NCBI RefSeq assembly: GCF_046156175.1
Contig: NZ_JAYLVL010000002.1
Coordinates: 1 to 64,000, forward strand
Direction of reading: 5' to 3'
Length of the DNA: 64,000 nt
Source of the DNA: Lacisediminihabitans sp046156175
GTDB lineage: Bacteria; Actinomycetota; Actinomycetes; Actinomycetales; Microbacteriaceae
The position numbers and the translations under genes are program-made. This document shows, in pieces, positions 33,478 to 41,473 of the stretch; position 1 is the first letter of the stretch, and every line of letters starts with the position of its first letter. The notes under the pieces were generated by a model, which had not been told where the DNA came from, did no database searches, and worked only from the letters and a program-made list of their open reading frames with translations.

Positions 33478-34413
33478 ATGACCAGCTCAGCGATCAACCT
33501 TCGCGCCCTGCGCAAGTCCTACGGCGCCAAGACCGTGCTCGACGGTATCGACCTGAGGGTCGCCGCCGGTACCGTCACCGCGCTACTCGGCCCGAACGGT
33601 GCGGGCAAGACGACGACCGTGCACATCCTCTCCACTCTCGTGCGGCCCGACGGCGGCGCAGCGGCGGTGAACGGATGCGACGTGGTCCGCGATCCCGGTG
33701 GCGTGCGTGCGGCGATCGGGCTCACGGGCCAATTCTCCGCAGTGGACAAGCTGCTCACCGGCGAGGAGAACCTGTTGCTGATGGCCCGGCTTCGCCACCT
33801 CGGCGCGAAGGCGTCGAAGGCACGGGTGTCAGACCTGCTCGAGCAGTTCGACCTCGTCGAGTCCGCCCGAAAGCCTCTCGCCACCTACTCCGGCGGAATG
33901 CAGCGTCGCCTCGACCTCGCGATGACCCTCGTGGCGACGCCGAGTGTCATCTTCCTCGACGAGCCCACCACCGGTCTCGACCCGCGCAGCCGCCACACCG
34001 TGTGGGACATCGTGCGCGGCCTCGTCGTGGAGGGCACGACGGTGCTGCTCACCACCCAGCACCTCGAGGAGGCGGATGAACTCGCTCACCGCATCGCCGT
34101 GCTCGACGGCGGTCGAATCGTCGCCGAGGGCACGCCGGAGGAGCTCAAGCGACTGGTGCCGGGGGGACACATCCGCCTGCGGTTCGCAGAGCTCGCCTCG
34201 CTCGATGCGGCGTCACGGCTCCTCGACAGTTCCGTCCGCGACGATGCCGGACTCGCCCTGACCGTGCCGAGCGGCGGCGGTGTCGGCACGCTCCGCACCC
34301 TGCTCGACCGTCTCGAGGCGGCGGGCATCACGCTCGACGACCTCAGCATCCACAGCCCAGACCTCGATGACGTGTTCTTCGCCCTCACCGGCACGGAAGA
34401 GACAGAGCAATGA
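33478..34413 (+). CDS. ABC exporter ATP-binding protein, DrrA-like
   Basis: The 311-residue ATPase has Walker A GPNGAGKTTT, the Q-loop in GLTGQFSAVD, signature YSGGMQRRLDLA, Walker B VIFLDEPTTGLDPRS and H-loop TTQHLEEAD. The C-terminal extension (GTLRTLLDRLEAAGITLDDLSIHSPDLDDVFFALTG) is typical of the daunorubicin-resistance DrrA family. ATG 33478 gives the normal N-terminus. It overlaps the permease gene by ATGA. Confidence 0.94.
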   Translation: MTSSAINLRALRKSYGAKTVLDGIDLRVAAGTVTALLGPNGAGKTTTVHILSTLVRPDGGAAAVNGCDVVRDPGGVRAAIGLTGQFSAVDKLLTGEENLLLMARLRHLGAKASKARVSDLLEQFDLVESARKPLATYSGGMQRRLDLAMTLVATPSVIFLDEPTTGLDPRSRHTVWDIVRGLVVEGTTVLLTTQHLEEADELAHRIAVLDGGRIVAEGTPEELKRLVPGGHIRLRFAELASLDAASRLLDSSVRDDAGLALTVPSGGGVGTLRTLLDRLEAAGITLDDLSIHSPDLDDVFFALTGTEETEQ

Positions 34414-35222
34414 CCACCATCGCCCTCCGCCGACGGTCTCATGTGATCGCTGACTCCGTCACGATGCTGCGCCGCAACCTACTGCACGTCGTGCGTTACC
34501 CGGGTCTGTCGATGTTCACCATCCTCGGCCCGGTAGTGATCCTGCTTCTGACCGTCTTCGTCTTCGGTGGCACTCTGGGGGCAGGCCTCCCCGGCGTGGA
34601 CCCGGCCGGCGGTCGGGATGCCTACCTCGCCTACGTGATGCCGGGAATCCTGCTGATCACCATTGCGGGCACTGCCAGCGGTGCGGCCATCACGGTGGCG
34701 ATGGACATGACCGAGGGCATCACCGCGAGGTTCCGCACGATGGCGATCTCACGCTCCGCGGTACTCGCCGGTCACGTGATCGGCAATACCATCCAGGCGA
34801 TCATCGCCGTCGCCCTCGTGCTCGGCGTCGGAGTGGCCATCGGTTTCCGCCCGACGGCAGCACCACTCGAGTGGATCGCCGCAGCGTTCGTCATCGTGTT
34901 GATCGCTTTCGCCATCAGCTGGATCGGGGTCGCCATGGGGATGCAATCCAAGACCGTGGAGACGGCGAGCAACCTGCCCCTCATCCTGACTCTGCTTCCG
35001 CTGCTCGGCAGCGGTTTCGTCCCGACCGCGTCGATGCCGTCATGGCTGCAGTGGTTCGCCCAGCACCAGCCGTTCACGCCGTTCATCGAGACCCTGCGCG
35101 GGCTGCTGGTCGGAACTCCGCTGGCAGGCAACCTGGCTCTCGCGATCGGATGGAGCATCGCGATCGCGGCCGCCGGGGCCATCTGGGCGATAGTGATCTA
35201 CGAGCGTAAGTCGGTGCGCTGA
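34410..35222 (+). CDS. ABC exporter permease, DrrB-like (ABC-2 type)
   Basis: The 270-residue protein has six predicted transmembrane helices and the ABC-2 loop GSGFVPTASMPSWLQWFAQHQPFTPFIETLRGLL before the last helix. It overlaps the ATPase stop by four bases (ATGA). The pair should export a hydrophobic compound, such as a drug, lipid or own metabolite; the substrate is not known. Confidence 0.93.
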   Translation: MTTIALRRRSHVIADSVTMLRRNLLHVVRYPGLSMFTILGPVVILLLTVFVFGGTLGAGLPGVDPAGGRDAYLAYVMPGILLITIAGTASGAAITVAMDMTEGITARFRTMAISRSAVLAGHVIGNTIQAIIAVALVLGVGVAIGFRPTAAPLEWIAAAFVIVLIAFAISWIGVAMGMQSKTVETASNLPLILTLLPLLGSGFVPTASMPSWLQWFAQHQPFTPFIETLRGLLVGTPLAGNLALAIGWSIAIAAAGAIWAIVIYERKSVR

Positions 35223-35228
35223 GACGGG

Positions 35229-35666
35229 TCAGGATGCCTGGCCGACGGGGAGCGAGTTGTCACGGAACCAGTCGAGCAGTCCGCGCGCTCGCTCAGCAGC
35301 CTCTGACGCCGGCATGGGGCTCTTCTGCTGGTGGAAGAAATCGTCGTAACCCGGGATGGAGCGCGATGAACTGTCGGTGAGTGCACGGAACCCCATCCGC
35401 CAGCTCGGATAGCGACGTTCCGCGATCACTTCCACGCTCAGCAGTTGCACGCCATGATGCCGGGGATCGACGGAGATGATGGCGTAGCACGCGCGAATCG
35501 CGTCATCCGGACCCTCGAGCACCTGCATGAACTGGCTGTTGCTGTAGAGCAGGATGCCGGTGATCCCCTGCCGCGCGTTGTTCTCGCGAATGCTCGTGAG
35601 CAGTTGGGCGAGTTCCTCGTCGGTATAGGCGCGAGTCGCGGAACTCAGGTAGGCGATCGATATCAT
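35229..35666 (-). CDS. BLUF-domain blue-light photoreceptor
   Basis: The 145-residue protein is a short BLUF protein. The flavin-site Tyr is in MISIAYLSSATR (residue 6), the Asn in the NARQGITGILLYSNSQFMQ segment, and the Gln in QFMQVLEGPDDAI; SWRMGFRAL supplies the switching Trp/Met region. BLUF domains bind FAD and shift on blue light through Tyr-Gln hydrogen-bond change. There is no output domain, so it must signal through a partner. It is the downstream neighbour of the diiron desaturase-like gene on the same strand. Confidence 0.93.
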   Translation of the reverse strand: MISIAYLSSATRAYTDEELAQLLTSIRENNARQGITGILLYSNSQFMQVLEGPDDAIRACYAIISVDPRHHGVQLLSVEVIAERRYPSWRMGFRALTDSSSRSIPGYDDFFHQQKSPMPASEAAERARGLLDWFRDNSLPVGQAS

Positions 35667-35789
35667 GGGCTCCCCCTTCCTGACCCATGCTCGCCTACGC
35701 GCACGGTGCCGCACAGACCCCAGAAAGGGTGCGGCACCGGTGCGGCGAAGCGCTGCGGGCCAGGCGGAGAACCTCAGCCTGCGAAAGGC

Positions 35790-35838
35790 AGGCCGTGGGA
35801 GGCAGGCCGTGGGAGTCAGGCCGCCGGAGTCAGGCCGC
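35790..35838. repeat. 14-bp tandem repeat, about 3.5 copies
   Basis: Units aggccgtgggaggc, aggccgtgggagtc and aggccgccggagtc follow each other and run into the last codons of the diiron protein gene. They fill part of its gap to the BLUF gene. Confidence 0.75.
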
Positions 35839-36624
35839 GACGCCCAGCTTGTCCAGCGAGTCCTCGACGATCGTGAGGCCCTCCATACCAGGAAGCCCGG
35901 AGATGGCGGCATCGATCTTGCGCGCACCCTTTCGGCCCTCGGCTCCGCCCATGAGGTGGCCCATCACGTGCTGCACCTCGGTGCGCTCCATGATGCTGGA
36001 GCCGACGGGCGCCCAGAAGTTCTTGAGCGCGAAGCGGGCGAGCACCTGAGCCTTGCGGCTCTTGGCGAGACGATCACGGGCCTGGGAGGTGTAGAAGGCG
36101 ACGTGGCGGGCCTCCTGCTTCGCGATCCGCTTCAGCAGCTCGGCGAGCACCGGGTCTTCCTCCAGGTCCGCCATGCGGTTGTAAGCGGTGATCGCCGACC
36201 ATTCGTTGGCCGCACCCCAGGCCATGTGCACGGCCACGAAGTCCGCGCCCACCAGCTTTCCGGCGATGGACTGCTTGATCGGATCCAGCTTGTCCTTCCA
36301 CCCGAGCTTCAGGCGGTCGGCCTTGATCTCGTCGAAGTCGACGACGATCCCGTGCATGCCGAGAACCGTCGCGAGCGCTTCGCCGTGCCAGAACTCCTCG
36401 CGGTTCCACATCGTCATGAACGCGCTCATGTCCGCCTCCTTGTGGGAGGGGGTGGTGAGGAGGTCGCGGGTGTAGCAAACCGTGTGATATTCCACATCCG
36501 CCATATAACGAAGGGTGCGAAGCGAGCCCGCCGGAAGAGGATGCTCGCGAAAGCGCTCGAGGTCGAGATCGTCCCAATTCACGTTGACCGAGGTCGCGGT
36601 GTACTTGTCTACATCGAATGCCAT
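35830..36624 (-). CDS. Diiron ferritin-like/desaturase-like protein with complete ligand set
   Basis: The 264-residue protein is an all-helical four-helix-bundle protein. It has Glu45 in MADVEYHT, Glu77 and His80 in WNREEFWHGEAL, Glu141 in GAANEWSAITAY, and Glu171 and His174 in KQEARHVAFY: the E, ExxH, E, ExxH set of acyl-ACP-desaturase-type and ferritin-like diiron enzymes. WNREEFWHGEAL resembles the WTAEENRHGDLL block of plant-type stearoyl-ACP desaturase. It is soluble, without signal peptide. It is the last of three genes with the reductase-HAD fusion and a paralogue. An oxygen-dependent oxidation of a lipid or aldehyde is likely; the substrate is inferred from context only. Confidence 0.82.
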   Translation of the reverse strand: MAFDVDKYTATSVNVNWDDLDLERFREHPLPAGSLRTLRYMADVEYHTVCYTRDLLTTPSHKEADMSAFMTMWNREEFWHGEALATVLGMHGIVVDFDEIKADRLKLGWKDKLDPIKQSIAGKLVGADFVAVHMAWGAANEWSAITAYNRMADLEEDPVLAELLKRIAKQEARHVAFYTSQARDRLAKSRKAQVLARFALKNFWAPVGSSIMERTEVQHVMGHLMGGAEGRKGARKIDAAISGLPGMEGLTIVEDSLDKLGVAA

Positions 36625-36649
36625 GTGCTGTGAGGAGAGGCCGTGACGG

Positions 36650-38974
36650 CTACTCTCCCGCTCCTTTCGGGCTTACCGGATCCGTGGGGTGGGATCCGCG
36701 CTTCCAGTTGTGGATGCTCCACCTTCTTCGTTGTGCCTCACGCGACAGATTGGTGTCGGGGTTGACCGCACTGGGGTTTCCCAGCAGTTCGAGCCAGACC
36801 AGGTCGGCATGACTGTCACCGTAGCCGTAGCTCTGCGAGAGATCGAATCCGTTGGTCTCGGCGTAGCGCAGCAGCCAGGCGGCCCGCGCCTCATCCACCA
36901 GGGGCGGTTGGGCGAGATAGCCGGTGAGCACACCGTCGCGCTCGTGCATAGACCCCGCGACCACCTCGTCGAAGAGATCGGCGAGCGGGGCGACGAGGGT
37001 GCCGATCGATCCGGTGACGAGCACAGTGCGATGGCCGGCGGCCCGGTGCTCCTTGATGCGAGCGATCGCGGCGGGCATGGTGTGCCGCAGGAGGGTATCG
37101 CGGTAGCCGCCCGAGACGACGCTCTCGAGCCGCGCCACCGGCATGCCGCTGTAGCGTCGGAGGAAGACCCGGATGAACTCCCCGCGGTCCCGGCGTTCGG
37201 CGCTCAGGTAGCCCGGCAGCGAGCCGAGCAGGCTGGCCACTTCGCCCGGCCAGGCTGCCTTGCGGAAGCCCGCCGAACGCACCCAGAGGTACTGCTCGAC
37301 GATGTTGGAATCGACGACTGTGCCCTCGAGGTCGAAGACGGCCACGACATCGGTGCGAGCCGGCAACGCCTTCTGCACCCTCTCGGAGGCGGCCGGTCGC
37401 ACGGCGAAAGCCCGGGTGAGGGTCGTGATGGCCGGGAAGTGCACGCGCTGGAGGTAGTCCTCCCAGTCGATCGTCGTCACGTCGAAGCCGGTGTCGTCCC
37501 CTGGCGCGAGCGCCAGGGATTCCCCGAGCTCGCGGAGCTTTCGGTCGTCGAAGATGATCTCCGTCTGCACGTAGGCGCGATAGAGCTCGGCGAAGTTTCG
37601 CAGCGATTCGAGATCGCTCCGACGGGTCGTCACCTTGGCGATCTGGGCGCGGGTGCGGGCCGTTGAGGGGAATCTCTCGAGCAGCTTCTCGCGCCGGTCG
37701 TTCCAGCGCTCCTGATTGCGCAGGGCGCGCTCCACTTTGCGGTCACCGGGAAAACTCCAGGTGGGCACACGCACCTGGCCCTCACTGGCGTGTGGCATCG
37801 GGTTGGCCGTGAAGAACTCGTTCATGTTCTGCAGCATGCGATGGATCGGCAGCGGATTGCTCGCCCCGGAGCTCACCTGCACGTATTGGGCGACCGGTGC
37901 CGGGCGCGCGGCGATCGCGAGGATCGCGTTCACGACGAAGTCCACGGGGATCACATCGAGCACGCTGTCGGGCAGGCCGGGGAACTCGGGCAGCAGGCCG
38001 CGCCCGTAGGCGAGGATCAGCGGGTCGGCCACCTTGAAACCGTCGATCCAGCCGGGGAACGGATGCTGCAGCGCACTCTCGATGATCGCGGGGCGCACGA
38101 CGGACAGCCGGTGGCCGGCATCCCCCCACATCTCCTCGGCGGCTCGTTCGGCGAAGGCCTTGGTGAGCGTGTAGACGTCGGTCCAGCCCAGGCTCTCGGC
38201 CCGGGTGCGGCCGTAGTCGACGAGGCGGGAGCGCACCCACTCGACACGGGCGGCTTCCGCGGCCTTCGCGACCGCCTGCGGACCTTCCTTGCCGTGCTCG
38301 GCCCGGCCCTCCCCGAGGAATCGCCGCAGGGTCTCCGGCTGGCGTGAAGCCATCTCGACGCGGACGCGAGCGTCGCGCGCGGCTTCGAACTCGCTGCGCC
38401 AGTCCACGGTGTGGGCGAGTCGCGCCTCCGGCACGATCCCCTTGCGGATGCCGCCGACGTACGCCGTCGACACGTGCACGACGTGCGGGTCAGCCCCACT
38501 CTCGAGCAGCGCGGTGTAGAGGGTCACCGCTCCCCCCAGGTTCGTCTCGAAGGCCTGGTCGATGGGGGGATCGAACGACACCGATGACGCGCTGTGGATG
38601 ACGACATCCAGGTCTGCGGGGAGCGCCGGCACCGAGCCGAGATCCCCCTCGACCACGCGAAGGCGTTCACGAACGGCGCGTTCCACCTCGTCGTCTCCGA
38701 CGCGCTCCCGCCACAGGCGGAAGACCGGCTTGCGCAGCAGGGTGCGCAGGCGGTCCGTCGCACTCGTGCTGCCCTTCGAACGGATCAGAAGCGAGATGGT
38801 GGTGTCCTGATGCGACGACAGCAGACGCTCGAGGATCGCCTGGCCGACGAACCCGGTCCCTCCGGTGAGGAAGACGTGGGACGAGCCGAGTCCGGATGCG
38901 GCGACGGCCTTCGGCGCCGCGACCTTTGCCTTGCGTGCGGGAGCCTTTTTCGACGGCTCTGCGGCGGCGTTCAC
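36650..38974 (-). CDS. Fatty acyl reductase (NAD_binding_4) fused to HAD-IB phosphatase
   Basis: The 774-residue protein has two parts. Residues 30-400 form a male-sterility/thioester-reductase type Rossmann domain: TGGTGFVGQAIL for NADPH, HVSTAYVGG, and YTLTK with the catalytic Tyr and Lys. Residues 545-760 form a HAD-IB phosphatase: FDLEGTVVDSN, VLVTGSIGTL, and YGYGDSHADLVWLELLGNP. The first HAD motif reads DxE rather than DxD, which may alter activity. Such reductases turn acyl-CoA or acyl-ACP into aldehyde or alcohol. Its ATG overlaps the upstream gene stop (ATGA). In this context it is the candidate source of fatty alcohol for ether-lipid synthesis. Confidence 0.87.
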   Translation of the reverse strand: MNAAAEPSKKAPARKAKVAAPKAVAASGLGSSHVFLTGGTGFVGQAILERLLSSHQDTTISLLIRSKGSTSATDRLRTLLRKPVFRLWRERVGDDEVERAVRERLRVVEGDLGSVPALPADLDVVIHSASSVSFDPPIDQAFETNLGGAVTLYTALLESGADPHVVHVSTAYVGGIRKGIVPEARLAHTVDWRSEFEAARDARVRVEMASRQPETLRRFLGEGRAEHGKEGPQAVAKAAEAARVEWVRSRLVDYGRTRAESLGWTDVYTLTKAFAERAAEEMWGDAGHRLSVVRPAIIESALQHPFPGWIDGFKVADPLILAYGRGLLPEFPGLPDSVLDVIPVDFVVNAILAIAARPAPVAQYVQVSSGASNPLPIHRMLQNMNEFFTANPMPHASEGQVRVPTWSFPGDRKVERALRNQERWNDRREKLLERFPSTARTRAQIAKVTTRRSDLESLRNFAELYRAYVQTEIIFDDRKLRELGESLALAPGDDTGFDVTTIDWEDYLQRVHFPAITTLTRAFAVRPAASERVQKALPARTDVVAVFDLEGTVVDSNIVEQYLWVRSAGFRKAAWPGEVASLLGSLPGYLSAERRDRGEFIRVFLRRYSGMPVARLESVVSGGYRDTLLRHTMPAAIARIKEHRAAGHRTVLVTGSIGTLVAPLADLFDEVVAGSMHERDGVLTGYLAQPPLVDEARAAWLLRYAETNGFDLSQSYGYGDSHADLVWLELLGNPSAVNPDTNLSREAQRRRWSIHNWKRGSHPTDPVSPKGAGE

Positions 38975-39837
38975 TCGCGCAGCTTCCGGGTCACGGCATC
39001 ACCGATGCGGGAATCCATGCCGGGCAGCCCGGCGACCCGGCGACCTATGTCGGCGGCACGCTCTCGCCCCGTGTCGTCACCGAATACGGACTTCTCGAAG
39101 AAGGAGCGGTCCTCGCCGGCGCGGTCGATGGCGCCGAGCGGCCAGGCCTGGCGCTCGAGAGACGTGCGGGTGAGGGCGACGGCTTTGGGGTCATCCGCCA
39201 GTCGACGCCGGGCCTCGTCGTCGAAGAAGGAGACGTGCCTCTCCTTCACGGCGACGATCGTCGCGATGGTGGCCGAGAGCGCTGAGCTCTGACTCGAGGC
39301 ATCCAGACGGTCGTATGCCGCACGGGTCACCCATTCGTCGACCAGGCCCGTGGTCACGTGCACCCCGATGATCGGCACCCCCTGGATGAGTCCGGCGATG
39401 GCCCGACGGATCGGTCCGCGTCGTTCGACCGACTCGGTGTGCGAGCGGCGGACCGAACCCTCGGCCGCGTCGTGCGACTTGGGTTGCCCGTTCGCCTCGA
39501 GCACGGCATCGAGAGCGTCGGCAATCCAGAATTTCTCGAATGCCCAGGTCACCAGAAAGGCCGTGATTCGGGCATCCTTGTGCGTCGCCGTCACCAGCAG
39601 GTTGCGCAACTGCTCCATCGTGCCGCTCTCCAGGCGGGCCAGATACCGCACCGAGCGGATGCTGTCCGCCGAGAGCGGGTCCGTCGAGAATTCGTCGAGG
39701 CGCAGTGTCTCGCGATGATTGCCCTGTGCCGTGCGGGCGAAGCCGCGCACGTCGAATCGTGCACCGGTGGAGTTCAGGGCGCGATCGCCGGAACCCGCCG
39801 GGGATTCAGTGGTGGAGTCGCTGTTCGCGAATGTCAT
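38971..39837 (-). CDS. Diverged paralogue of the diiron protein with lost ligands
   Basis: The 288-residue protein aligns with the desaturase-like protein two genes downstream (SVRYLARLESGTMEQLRNLLVTATHKDARITAF against TLRYMADVEYHTVCYTRDLLTTPSHKEADMSAF). Two ligand glutamates are kept (Glu70, Glu168), but Glu77 and His80 correspond to Lys102 and Ile105, and Glu171 to Lys198; only His201 of the last pair remains. It is therefore probably not a catalytic diiron enzyme and may be a structural or regulatory partner. ATG 39837 is preferred to the frame opening at 39879. It is the first gene of the three-gene minus-strand operon. Confidence 0.82.
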   Translation of the reverse strand: MTFANSDSTTESPAGSGDRALNSTGARFDVRGFARTAQGNHRETLRLDEFSTDPLSADSIRSVRYLARLESGTMEQLRNLLVTATHKDARITAFLVTWAFEKFWIADALDAVLEANGQPKSHDAAEGSVRRSHTESVERRGPIRRAIAGLIQGVPIIGVHVTTGLVDEWVTRAAYDRLDASSQSSALSATIATIVAVKERHVSFFDDEARRRLADDPKAVALTRTSLERQAWPLGAIDRAGEDRSFFEKSVFGDDTGRERAADIGRRVAGLPGMDSRIGDAVTRKLRE

Positions 39838-39911
39838 GATTTCAAGCCTTTGCTGCCATCGGAGCCCCTGTTTAGGCAACCGCTGCCCCCTGAGCAGCGT
39901 AACCTAACGGC

Positions 39912-40691
39912 ATGGGTGTAGCTCTCGTCACCGGCGGGACGTCTGGCATAGGTGCCGCGTTCGCCCGTCTCCTCGCTGCGCGTGGCTATGATCTCGTGCT
40001 CGTCGCTCGGTCGACCGACCGGCTCGAAACGATGGCCGCGGAATTGAGGGCGACGGGTCGTTCCGTCGAGTTGCTTCCGGCCGACCTGTCGGACCGGAAC
40101 GCGGTCGCCCGGGTGGCCGAACGGCTGAGCGATCCCGAGCGGCCCATCGACATGCTGGTGAACAATGCCGGATTCGGCATGCATTCCTCGTCGCTCGATC
40201 CCGACGTCTCCGAATTCGACCGGGCGTTCGAGGTCATGTGCCGAGCGGTCTTCGTTCTGAGCGGTGCCGCGGCTCGAGGGATGGTCGAGCGTGGTTCCGG
40301 CAGCATCCTCAATGTCTCGAGCACGGCGGGGTTCCTCACGATGGGCGCCTACTCGTCGATCAAGGCCTGGGTCACCTCGTACACCGAGGGACTCGCGGTG
40401 GAGTTGCGCGGCAGTGGCGTCACGGTCACTGCCCTCTGCCCGGGTTGGGTTCGCACGGAGTTTCATGAGCGGGCCGGCATCCGGTCGGGCAGCATCCCAA
40501 ACTTTATGTGGCTCGACGCCGAACAACTGGTGAGCGCAGCCCTGCGCGACGTGGATCGAGGCAAAGTGATTTCCATACCTACTCTTCGCTACCGAGCGCT
40601 GATCGGCTTGGCCGGGCTCGCTCCGAAGAGCGCCATCCGTTCGTTCTCCGGTGCGATCTCGTCGTCGCGGCGAAAGCCCGTAGTGCGGTGA
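39912..40691 (+). CDS. Short-chain dehydrogenase/reductase
   Basis: The 259-residue classical SDR has TGGTSGIGAAFA for NAD(P), NNAGFGMHSS, the catalytic Ser in LNVSSTAGF, and YSSIK for Tyr/Lys. PGWVRTEFHERAGI follows. Related SDRs reduce acyl- or alkyl-dihydroxyacetone phosphate and other ketones. It is divergent from the diiron/reductase operon and opens the plus-strand operon with the acyltransferase (GTGA overlap) and ADPS-like gene. Confidence 0.9.
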   Translation: MGVALVTGGTSGIGAAFARLLAARGYDLVLVARSTDRLETMAAELRATGRSVELLPADLSDRNAVARVAERLSDPERPIDMLVNNAGFGMHSSSLDPDVSEFDRAFEVMCRAVFVLSGAAARGMVERGSGSILNVSSTAGFLTMGAYSSIKAWVTSYTEGLAVELRGSGVTVTALCPGWVRTEFHERAGIRSGSIPNFMWLDAEQLVSAALRDVDRGKVISIPTLRYRALIGLAGLAPKSAIRSFSGAISSSRRKPVVR

Positions 40692-41440
40692 CGGCGCGGA
40701 TGCCTCTCAGCTCTCGCCCCGCCGGGCCCCGTTCCGCAGCGAAGCGTCTTCATGATCGCTTCAACTCCCCCTACCAGGCCGTGGCACGCTTCCTCGCCCA
40801 GCGCGCACTGCTCAAGCCGCTCATCTGGTCGCTCACCAGCGTCACCGTGATCCGCAGTGAGAAGCTGAAAGAGGTGAAGGGCGGGTTCGTGGTGATCGCG
40901 AACCACTCCAGCCATCTCGACACCCCGCTGATCGTCGGATCGCTCCCCCGCCCACTGGCCCGCTACCTCGCCGCCGGTGCAGCCGCGGACTATTTCTTCA
41001 ACGTCTGGTGGCGCCGCGGGCTCACTGCGCTGTTCTTCAATGCCTTCCCCGTTCGTCGAACCGGAACGGACACATCGTCGACCAGCGCCCGCTCGCTGCT
41101 GATGCGCGGCATCCCCGTGCTGATCTTCCCGGAGGGCACCCGGTCGAAGGACGGCGAGCTCGGCCGCTTCAAGCCGGGGGCTGCGGCTCTTGCCGCCGCC
41201 TGCGACGTGCCGTGCATCCCGGTGGCCCTCATCGGGGCGCACATCGCACACCCCCGCGGCACGAACTGGCCGAGACCCGGCAGACTGCCCGTCGGAGTCG
41301 TCTTCGGAGACCCGCTTCGCGTCGCGGAGGGCGAATCCAAGGGGGACTTCGCCGAGCGCACTCGCCAGGAGATCGTGCGCCTGAGAGACCTGCATTCGGC
41401 CGACATCCTCGGCCGACACACACGACCCCGGCAGAAATGA
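40688..41440 (+). CDS. PlsC-type glycerolipid acyltransferase
   Basis: The 250-residue protein (GTG start overlapping the SDR stop) has the LPLAT motifs: NHSSHLD (HX4D), FNAFPVRR, FPEGTRSKDG and a VPCIPVALIG block. A hydrophobic segment near 90-115 suggests membrane association. It should acylate glycerol-3-phosphate, lysophosphatidate or dihydroxyacetone phosphate; in this cluster it could supply acyl-DHAP or acylate 1-alkyl-glycerol-3-phosphate. The frame reaching back to 40508 lies in the SDR gene and is rejected. Confidence 0.9.
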   Translation: MTARMPLSSRPAGPRSAAKRLHDRFNSPYQAVARFLAQRALLKPLIWSLTSVTVIRSEKLKEVKGGFVVIANHSSHLDTPLIVGSLPRPLARYLAAGAAADYFFNVWWRRGLTALFFNAFPVRRTGTDTSSTSARSLLMRGIPVLIFPEGTRSKDGELGRFKPGAAALAAACDVPCIPVALIGAHIAHPRGTNWPRPGRLPVGVVFGDPLRVAEGESKGDFAERTRQEIVRLRDLHSADILGRHTRPRQK

Positions 41441-41473
41441 CCGCGGTACCCGCAACACATAAGGAGTACAGAA

